Positions 58,130 to 64,000 of a stretch of DNA of 64,000 bases are shown piece by piece. A model generated the notes under the pieces. The model made no database searches, was not told the origin of the DNA, and saw only the letters and a program-made list of their open reading frames with translations. Source of the DNA: Pandoraea anhela (GTDB lineage: Bacteria > Pseudomonadota > Gammaproteobacteria > Burkholderiales > Burkholderiaceae); the NCBI RefSeq assembly GCF_902459655.1, contig NZ_CABPSB010000001.1, positions 620,001 through 684,000 on the forward strand, written 5' to 3'. Made by a program: the position numbers and the translations under genes. Each line of letters begins with the position of its first letter. Within the stretch, counting starts at the first letter, position 1.

Positions 58130-58554
58130 GTCACGATCTGGAAACGAGGGAAATTCGCTTCGCACATCGCGTGCGACTGGCATTGGACGAAGCCTCCGAT
58201 GCACCGTCGCCGAACATCGCGGCCCGGCTGGCCGCCGCGCGCCAGCAGGCGCTCGCCCGCAAGAAACCCGAACCGGTCGCAGTCGTGCAACCGGCGCTGG
58301 TACTCGCGGGTGTCGGGGGCATGCAGTCGCCGGAAGTCGGCGGGCCGCGCCGCGCACTGGATAAACTCAGCCGTCTGGGCCTGCTCTGGCCGCTCGCCGC
58401 ACTGGTGATCGGTCTGGCCGGCATAGCGTACTGGGAACATCAGCAGCACATTCAGGATCTGGCGGATATCGATGCTGCCGTATTGAGCGACGAATTGCCG
58501 CTGTCGGCCTACGCCGACCACGGCTTCAACGCCTATGTGAAGCGTGCCCAGTAG
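58126..58554 (+). CDS. DUF3619 membrane protein, candidate anti-sigma factor
   Basis: A 142-residue protein. The N-terminal part (1-85) is hydrophilic and helical (REIRFAHRVRLALDEASD, ARLAAARQQALARKK), followed by one membrane segment (about 87-104; LLWPLAALVIGLAGIAYW) and a short periplasmic tail. That layout and the ATGA overlap with the sigma-factor gene fit a membrane-bound anti-sigma factor. DUF3619 itself has no assigned function, so this role is inference. Confidence 0.85.
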   Translation: MSHDLETREIRFAHRVRLALDEASDAPSPNIAARLAAARQQALARKKPEPVAVVQPALVLAGVGGMQSPEVGGPRRALDKLSRLGLLWPLAALVIGLAGIAYWEHQQHIQDLADIDAAVLSDELPLSAYADHGFNAYVKRAQ

Positions 58555-59449
58555 TCCCCCCATCCAAGACCGCCCAGTGACGCGACGCAACGTACTTTTT
58601 CTGGTCGCCGCGCTAATCGTCGCCGGCCTCGCCGGCACGGCCGCGCTGCGCCGCTCGCAAGCACCTGACGCCGCCCCCGTGGTGTCCGATGCGCCGCCGA
58701 CCATCGGCGGCGCATCCGTCGTGGCCGGCAGCAGTTCGGCCGGATTTGCCACTTCGGCCAGCCCGGCAGCCCCGGTCGGTACGCCGTCCTCCGGTGCCAC
58801 GGCGGGCGCCGGCACCGCGGCAGGCGCCCTGCCCTCGCCCGGTGGCGCCTGGGCCAAGCTCAATGCCGCCCAACAGGAAGCGCTCGCCCCCCTTTCCCAA
58901 GACTGGAATCGGATGAACGAGCGCCACCGCGAAAAGTGGATCGAGATCGCCAAGCGTTTCCAGACGTTGTCACCCGAGGGCCGTAAGCGTCTGCACGACC
59001 GCATGGCAGACTGGGTGCGCCTCACGCCGGAGCAGCGCCAGTTGGCCCGCGAGAGCTATCAGAACGCCAAGACGCTGCCGCCGGAGCGCAAGGCGCAGGT
59101 GTGGCAGCAATACCAGCAACTCACGGAAGAGCAGAAAAAGCGTCTCGCCGCAGACGACAAGAAGCTGTCCAATCGCCCCAACGTCGTCAGCGCGCCGCCT
59201 TCAGGGCGCTCGGGGGTAAAAAATCCGTACGCGGTCGTGCATCGCAAGGACATCGGCATCGCGGCCAAAAACGGCGCATTGCCGGCTCCCGCCCCGATGG
59301 TCGCATCGACGCCGGGCGCCACGCAGCCCGCCACGGCCTCTGCGCCGGGCGTCTCCGCACCGGCGCCGTCGGCGGCCAGCAACGGGACGGCCAGCGCCGC
59401 GCCCGCCAGCAGCGAGAAGAACGGCGAAGCCGGGTTCGACAAGCCGTAA
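58544..59449 (+). CDS. DUF3106 protein with N-terminal membrane anchor
   Basis: A 301-residue protein, probably starting at GTG 58544 inside the end of the DUF3619 gene; a GTG at 58577 is possible. One hydrophobic segment (about 17-32) is followed by an Ala/Pro/Gly-rich linker and the DUF3106 helical domain (about 103-207; LSQDWNRMNERHREKWIEIAKRFQTLSPEGRKRLHDR). Repeated LxPEx and LTxEQ elements occur (LTPEQRQ, LPPERKA, LTEEQKK). A long low-complexity tail ends the protein. Function unknown; likely periplasmic. Confidence 0.83.
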   Translation: MPSSPPIQDRPVTRRNVLFLVAALIVAGLAGTAALRRSQAPDAAPVVSDAPPTIGGASVVAGSSSAGFATSASPAAPVGTPSSGATAGAGTAAGALPSPGGAWAKLNAAQQEALAPLSQDWNRMNERHREKWIEIAKRFQTLSPEGRKRLHDRMADWVRLTPEQRQLARESYQNAKTLPPERKAQVWQQYQQLTEEQKKRLAADDKKLSNRPNVVSAPPSGRSGVKNPYAVVHRKDIGIAAKNGALPAPAPMVASTPGATQPATASAPGVSAPAPSAASNGTASAAPASSEKNGEAGFDKP

Positions 59450-59461
59450 CGCCCCCCAGGC

Positions 59462-59488
59462 ACCCGAAATACCCGAAGTACCCGAAAT
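59462..59488. repeat. Three tandem 9-bp repeats after the DUF3106 gene
   Basis: ACCCGAAAT, ACCCGAAGT and ACCCGAAAT in direct succession, just after the DUF3106 stop. Confidence 0.85.
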
Positions 59489-59668
59489 ACCCCAGTCTGC
59501 CGGCGGCCGTTGGCCTTTCGCACCGCCGCCGGCAGGCTGGCGGATGGGCCGACTGGCCCATCTGCACAATCTTCCGCATAATGGACGGCGCTCCCGACGC
59601 GAACGCGTAGCGCCAAAGCCGAACGTGGCGCCGGAGTTCTCGCCCCTAAGATCTCGGACCACGCTGCG

Positions 59669-60238
59669 ATGACCGACTCCGTCACGACCCAACCCGCCAC
59701 GCCGCCGCGCCCGCAAACGTTGACGACCGCCTTCGCGCCGTCAGCTTCCCCTGCCGGGAATGCGGTGCCCACGCTGCGCCGACGCCTGCTGTCGATGGTC
59801 TACGAGTCGCTGTTGCTCTTTGGCGTGCTGTTCCTGGCGGGCTACCTCTTTAGCGCGCTGACCCAGCAACGCAGCGGCCTGATGTACCGCCACGCAATGC
59901 AGACGTGGCTGTTTCTCGTTCTCGGCGTCTACTTCGTCTGGTTCTGGACGCACGGCGGCCAGACGCTCGCCATGAAGACCTGGAAGATCCGTCTGGTCGA
60001 TGCCCACGGCCACCCGGTAAGCCCCGGCCGCGCGATCTTGCGCTACGTTCTCGCCTGGCTGTGGGTGCTTCCGGCAATGGCGATCGACTGGGCATTAGGG
60101 CTGACGGGCTGGCACAGTGTCGGGTTGCTCGCGGGCTGGGTGGTGCTCTGGGCGCTGGCCATGCGCGTGATGCCCGATCATCAATTCGTCCACGATCGGC
60201 TTGCCGGCACACGGCTCGTCAGCGTACTGACCCAATGA
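59669..60238 (+). CDS. RDD family membrane protein
   Basis: A 189-residue protein. The RDD signature begins at LRRRLLSMVYESLLLFGVLFLAGYLF (with Tyr-Glu in place of the usual Asp) and ends near QTLAMKTWKIRLVDAHGHPVSPGRAILR and MPDHQFVHDRLAGTRLV. Three to four hydrophobic segments. RDD proteins are of uncertain function; some act as sodium/proton antiporters. It lies 219 bases after DUF3106. Confidence 0.88.
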   Translation: MTDSVTTQPATPPRPQTLTTAFAPSASPAGNAVPTLRRRLLSMVYESLLLFGVLFLAGYLFSALTQQRSGLMYRHAMQTWLFLVLGVYFVWFWTHGGQTLAMKTWKIRLVDAHGHPVSPGRAILRYVLAWLWVLPAMAIDWALGLTGWHSVGLLAGWVVLWALAMRVMPDHQFVHDRLAGTRLVSVLTQ

Positions 60239-60245
60239 GGCGTCG

Positions 60246-61202
60246 ATGAGCAAGCCGGTCCCGCCCACCGCCGACGCGCTGCGCGCCTCTCGCCCGCACC
60301 TGATCTATGGCGGCGTGGAGATCGGGCTGTCGATCGTGGTCGCGGTCGCAACGTGGTCGGCGTGGCACAACCCCTGGGCGACGTTTCTGTGGACCCTCCT
60401 CTGGCTCCCGGTCTCTCACGCCATCGGACTCGCCGCCGGCTTCGTCATGGCCGCCCAGGGCGACCCCGCGCCCGAGCGGCGAACTTCCGCCGGCACGAAC
60501 GTCGCGGTCTGGGTGTACGAATGCGCGGCGTCGATCCTCCTGCTCGACCTCTATCAACCATGGTTCAGCACCGCCACGCTGCCGGCGCCCGGCGGCCCGG
60601 CGCGTCCCGTCGCCGTGTTGCTGCTGCATGGTTATGGATGCAACCGTGCGTTCTGGCTTCGTTTCTCGCGGCATCTGGCGGACGCCGGCTATCACAGCGA
60701 CGCGATCAACCTCGCCCCGTTACTCGGTGACATCGACGACTATGCCGAGACGATCGCCGAGGCCGTGCAGGCACTTGCCGAGCGCACGCGCGCCCCGGTC
60801 GTCATCGTGGGTCACAGCATGGGAGGGCTGGCGGCGCGCGCCTGTCTGCGCCGCTATCCGACGTTGCCCGTCGTGCACACCGTCACGCTGGGTTCGCCGC
60901 ACTTCGGCACGCTTCACGCGCGTCACGGCATCGGGCGCAACGTGCGCCAGATGGGCATCGGCAGCGAATGGCTGGTGGCGCTCGCCAGCAGCGAAAAAGA
61001 TTCGGAGCGGGCACGCATCACGTCGATCTACACGGCGCACGACAACGTGGTTTATCCCGTGCGCACTTCGATACTGCCGGGCGCGCGCAATATTGCCATC
61101 GAAGGACTCGGCCATGTGTCGCTCGGCACGCATCCGCGCTCGCGGGCGCTGGTGCTGGAGACGCTGGAGCGTGTCGCACAGGGATTGCGTCACGGCGCCT
61201 GA
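60246..61202 (+). CDS. Membrane-anchored alpha/beta-hydrolase (lipase-like)
   Basis: A 318-residue protein. The N-terminal 100 residues contain about three hydrophobic segments, and the rest is an alpha/beta hydrolase: LLLHGYGCNRAFWLRFSRHLADAGY (oxyanion hole), VGHSMGGLAARACLRRYP (nucleophile Ser), with TVTLGSPHFGTLHA typical of lipases. Asp and His are probably in TAHDNVVYP and GLGHVSLG. It begins eight bases after the RDD stop, so cotranscription is likely. It may act on lipids at the membrane. Confidence 0.87.
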   Translation: MSKPVPPTADALRASRPHLIYGGVEIGLSIVVAVATWSAWHNPWATFLWTLLWLPVSHAIGLAAGFVMAAQGDPAPERRTSAGTNVAVWVYECAASILLLDLYQPWFSTATLPAPGGPARPVAVLLLHGYGCNRAFWLRFSRHLADAGYHSDAINLAPLLGDIDDYAETIAEAVQALAERTRAPVVIVGHSMGGLAARACLRRYPTLPVVHTVTLGSPHFGTLHARHGIGRNVRQMGIGSEWLVALASSEKDSERARITSIYTAHDNVVYPVRTSILPGARNIAIEGLGHVSLGTHPRSRALVLETLERVAQGLRHGA

Positions 61203-61396
61203 GCGCATCGCCTCGCGCAGAGGACGCGGAGAGCGCAAAGGACGCACAGAGCGACGCACACCGCTTCAGCGGCTTCGGCAATTGTCGCGTCGGCGCGACG
61301 TCGGAAGACACTTTCGCGACACGTGCGTGACTGTCATCGTCTCTTCACGAAGCCATGGCGCAATGCACGCATGTTCAACGCGACGTGCGAGCCGCT

Positions 61397-62353
61397 ATGA
61401 CGACGACCCCCACCTTCGAGTTGCCGATCCCCACGCCCGCAGCTCGCGCCGGTCACTTCGCAGATACCCCGCCGGGCCGCCCCGCTCCCCCGCCCGCCAG
61501 CCCGCCCACCGCGCCTCCCACCTCGATCGATCTGCCGCCGGACACCCCCGACCCGCTCGACCCGCCCCCCGAAGGCATCACCCGTTACCGCACGATCTGG
61601 CTCTCGGACATCCACCTCGGCACGCAAGGCTGTCAGGCGGAATATCTGCTCGACTTCCTGCGTCACCACGAATCGGACTATCTGTATCTGGTCGGCGACA
61701 TCATCGACGGCTGGCATCTGCGCAAGGGCTGGCACTGGCCGCAAGCGCATAACGACGTCGTGCAGAAGATGCTGCGCCGCGCACGCAAGGGCACACAAGT
61801 CATCTACGTGCCCGGCAACCACGACGAAGCCGCACGCCAGTTCTGCGGGCTGGCCTTCGGCGACATCGCCGTACGAGACGAGGCGTTTCACACCACGCTC
61901 TCGGGCAAGCGCCTGTGGATCACCCACGGCGATCTGTTCGACGGCGTTATTCAGCACGCCAAATGGCTCGCTTATCTGGGCGACTCGCTCTACACCCTCA
62001 CGCTGCTCCTGAACCGCTGGTTCAACCGCGTGCGCACACGCTTCGGCTTCCCGTACTGGTCGCTCTCGCAGTACCTGAAACATCAGGTGAAAAACGCCGT
62101 GAACTTCATCTCGGCGTTCGAGCATGTCATGGCGGACGAGGCCCGTCGACGGGGTTGCGACGGCGTGGTGTGCGGCCACATTCACAAGCCCGAAATCCGC
62201 GAGATCGACGGGCTGCTCTATTGCAACGACGGCGACTGGGTCGAGAGCCTGTCGGCGCTTGTCGAGACGATGGAAGGCGAACTGAAGATCGTCTACTGGA
62301 CGCAGAAACGCGATACCCGCCTCACCGTGAAAGCGATACCCGTCAGTGCCTGA
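61397..62353 (+). CDS. LpxH-like metallophosphoesterase (UDP-2,3-diacylglucosamine diphosphatase family)
   Basis: A 318-residue enzyme. A Pro-rich N-terminal extension of about 65 residues precedes a calcineurin-like fold with all metal motifs: LSDIHLG, VGDIIDGW, GNHD and VCGHIHKP. THGDLFDG and the C-terminal CNDGDWVESLSAL are typical of the UDP-2,3-diacylglucosamine diphosphatase (LpxH-related) family. Because the usual LpxH is about 240-270 residues long, this longer form may be a paralogue. The following glycosyltransferase suggests a glycolipid role. Confidence 0.88.
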   Translation: MTTTPTFELPIPTPAARAGHFADTPPGRPAPPPASPPTAPPTSIDLPPDTPDPLDPPPEGITRYRTIWLSDIHLGTQGCQAEYLLDFLRHHESDYLYLVGDIIDGWHLRKGWHWPQAHNDVVQKMLRRARKGTQVIYVPGNHDEAARQFCGLAFGDIAVRDEAFHTTLSGKRLWITHGDLFDGVIQHAKWLAYLGDSLYTLTLLLNRWFNRVRTRFGFPYWSLSQYLKHQVKNAVNFISAFEHVMADEARRRGCDGVVCGHIHKPEIREIDGLLYCNDGDWVESLSALVETMEGELKIVYWTQKRDTRLTVKAIPVSA

Positions 62354-62532
62354 GAGGGCCACGGAGGTCAGACGCGTCGGACAGCGGCATGGCCCGACGA
62401 CATCGCCCGCCCCCTCCGGGCCCACCCGATTTCAACCCGTGCACGAGCGGCAGTCCTGTGCCGCCGGTGCCCCCCCTCACGCGCGATCGCGCGTGTCATT
62501 CCACCCGCGCCGTGTGCGCGAAGGAGCGCCCG

Positions 62533-63567
62533 ATGAAAATCATGATCATCACCGACGCCTGGGATCCGCAGATCAACGGCGTGGTCCGCACGTTGAAGAA
62601 CACGCGCGCTCAGTTGGAGGCCGCCGGCCATCGTGTCGAGTTGCTCACGCCCCAGGAATTCCGCACGATCCCGTGTCCGACGTACCCCGAAATCCGTCTT
62701 GCGTTCTTCGCTGCCGGACGCGTCGCTCGCCGCATCGAGGCATTCGCCCCGGACGCGCTGCATATCGCGACCGAGGGCCCGCTCGGCATGGCCGCGCGCA
62801 AATGGGCTTTGCGCAACGACTTCCCGTTCACCACGGCCTATCACACCCGCTTCCCCGAATACGTGCAGGCGCGCTTCGGCTTTCCGCTGGCCGCCACGTA
62901 CCGCTTTTTGCGGTGGTTCCATAAGCCGTCGCGTGCCGTCATGGCCCCGACGCCCGTGGTCAGGCGCGACCTGGAGGCCAACGGTTTCAACAACGTGGTG
63001 TTGTGGACGCGCGGCGTCGATCTCGACATCTTCCGTGTGCAGGGAGCACATGTGCTAAATTCAGCACATCCGATTTTCCTCTACGTGGGGCGCGTTGCCG
63101 TGGAGAAAAACATCGAGGCGTTCCTGAAGCTGGATCTACCGGGCTCGAAATGGGTTGCGGGCGAAGGGCCGCAACTGGCCGAACTGCGCTCGCGCTATCC
63201 CGATGTGAACTATCTCGGCATGCTCTCGCAGCCGGAGTTGGCGAAGGTTTATGCGTCGGCCGACGTGTTCGTCTTCCCGAGTCGCACGGATACGTTCGGA
63301 CTGGTGCTGCTCGAAGCCATGGCGTGCGGTTTGCCCGTTGCGGCGTTTCCGGTGACCGGCCCGATCGATGTGCTCGACGGGTGCCCCGAGGGCGAAGGCG
63401 GCGCGCTGCGAGAGGATCTGCGCGAAGCGTGTCTCGATGCGCTCAAAGTCCCGCGCGCGAGCGCGCGCGCCTGGGCCGAGCGATTCTCGTGGCAAGCCGC
63501 CTCGGAAGAGTTCGTCTCGCATCTTCATCCGCGCAAGCCCGAGCATTCGCTCGCGCCTGCGATCTGA
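62533..63567 (+). CDS. GT4 family glycosyltransferase
   Basis: A 344-residue enzyme starting MKIMIITDAWDPQINGVVRTLKNTRAQL, with AAGGAG upstream. The C-terminal lobe carries FLYVGRVAVEKNIEAFL and the GT4 donor-site motif FPSRTDTFGLVLLEAMACGLPVAAF. It resembles sugar transferases annotated as glucuronosyl- or mannosyltransferases acting on diacylglycerol, but the donor is unknown. The preceding phosphoesterase and the following diacylglycerol kinase support a lipid-glycosylation context. Confidence 0.9.
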   Translation: MKIMIITDAWDPQINGVVRTLKNTRAQLEAAGHRVELLTPQEFRTIPCPTYPEIRLAFFAAGRVARRIEAFAPDALHIATEGPLGMAARKWALRNDFPFTTAYHTRFPEYVQARFGFPLAATYRFLRWFHKPSRAVMAPTPVVRRDLEANGFNNVVLWTRGVDLDIFRVQGAHVLNSAHPIFLYVGRVAVEKNIEAFLKLDLPGSKWVAGEGPQLAELRSRYPDVNYLGMLSQPELAKVYASADVFVFPSRTDTFGLVLLEAMACGLPVAAFPVTGPIDVLDGCPEGEGGALREDLREACLDALKVPRASARAWAERFSWQAASEEFVSHLHPRKPEHSLAPAI

Positions 63568-63605
63568 TCCACCTATCAAGCCCCTTGCGGCGAGGAACCT
63601 GACGC

Positions 63606-64000
63606 TTGTTCATCGATCACCCGCCGCCACGCGACAAACAACCGAATCCGTACAAGGGCAACCGGGGCGTCATGCGCGCATGGCGCGCCCTGAAGTACTC
63701 GCTGTCCGGCTTCAAGTTTGCCGTGTTCGAAGAGAGCGCCTTCCGCCAGGAACTCGCGCTCGCCGCCATCCTCCTGCCGGCTGCGATTTTCCTGCCGGTC
63801 ACCGCCGTCGAGCGCGTACTGCTGATCGGCTCGATTCTGCTCGTGCTCATCATCGAGCTGATCAATTCGAGCATCGAAGCTGCCATCGACCGGATTTCAC
63901 TCGAGCGGCACGAACTTTCCAAGCGTGCGAAGGATTTCGGCAGCGCCGCAGTCCTCGTCGCGCTCGGCCTGTGCCTGCTGACCTGGGCGTCGCTTGCGGG
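63606..64000 (+). CDS. dgkA: Diacylglycerol kinase, partial at the window edge
   Basis: The gene runs off the right edge after about 131 codons. Starting from TTG at 63606 (weak GAGG site upstream), the protein has a hydrophilic N-terminus with KGNRGVMRAWRALKYSLSGFK, FEESAFRQELALA, and ELINSSIEAAIDRIS followed by KRAKDFGSAAV, the DgkA catalytic and membrane signature. Small integral-membrane kinase that recycles diacylglycerol to phosphatidic acid. A later ATG at 63672 is an alternative start. Confidence 0.93.
   Translation, partial: MFIDHPPPRDKQPNPYKGNRGVMRAWRALKYSLSGFKFAVFEESAFRQELALAAILLPAAIFLPVTAVERVLLIGSILLVLIIELINSSIEAAIDRISLERHELSKRAKDFGSAAVLVALGLCLLTWASLA

Overview
The window is a GC-rich, densely packed stretch of bacterial chromosome. 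Its gene content and order point to a betaproteobacterium of the Burkholderiales, family Burkholderiaceae. The thrS-infC-rpmI-rplT-pheS-pheT-ihfA order, RelA beside tRNA-Val, the ketone-body genes with a PAS/LuxR regulator, the ilvBHC-psd-pssA-kbp-leuA block and the sigma factor/DUF3619/DUF3106/RDD run all fit Burkholderia, Ralstonia or Pandoraea. I lean towards Pandoraea, but that is inference from layout. No prophage, insertion sequence, transposase, CRISPR array or rRNA operon was seen.

Layout. 1-10 kb (minus strand): translation and stringent response (ihfA start, pheT, pheS, rplT, rpmI, infC with an ATC start, thrS, tRNA-Val, relA). 10-19 kb: a RidA protein, hydrolase, D-3-hydroxybutyrate dehydrogenase convergent with the 3-oxoacid CoA-transferase pair scoAB, a PAS-LuxR regulator, a thioesterase, an orphan TRAP binding protein, an SDR and ETF-ubiquinone oxidoreductase. 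19-31 kb: a MliC-like inhibitor, aroC with an MFS-acyltransferase fusion and a CBS protein, a MetY-type sulfhydrylase with a hydrolase, an Mpo1-like protein, a YihY protein, a WrbA-like flavoprotein, DUF2069 and an FAD oxidoreductase. 31-40 kb: a small ACT-like protein behind a 535-base leader, MerR plus an MFS exporter, MtfA, ribosomal protein L31 type B, an ArnT-like glycosyltransferase, a MATE exporter, and glucarate dehydratase behind inverted repeats.

40-64 kb: a tRNA cluster (Ala, Glu, Asp, Asp), pnp and rpsO, a branched-chain amino-acid binding protein, a lipoprotein/sigma factor/zinc anti-sigma set, a tandem-repeat region ahead of a DUF4148 gene, DUF417, leuA, kbp, pssA, psd, ilvC, ilvH and ilvB. 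A second sigma-factor module follows (sigma, DUF3619, DUF3106, RDD), then a hydrolase, an LpxH-like phosphoesterase, a GT4 glycosyltransferase and the start of dgkA.

Most of the window is conserved core genome. The parts least explained by known biology are the two sigma-factor modules (46.1-47.5 kb and 57.5-60.2 kb), the 10-bp repeat array ending in ten C (47.54-47.64 kb), the long leader before the ACT-like protein (30.74-31.31 kb), the tripeptide-repeat tail of the YihY protein, and the paired dyads upstream of an isolated glucarate dehydratase. Nothing amounts to a clearly new defence or mobile system.
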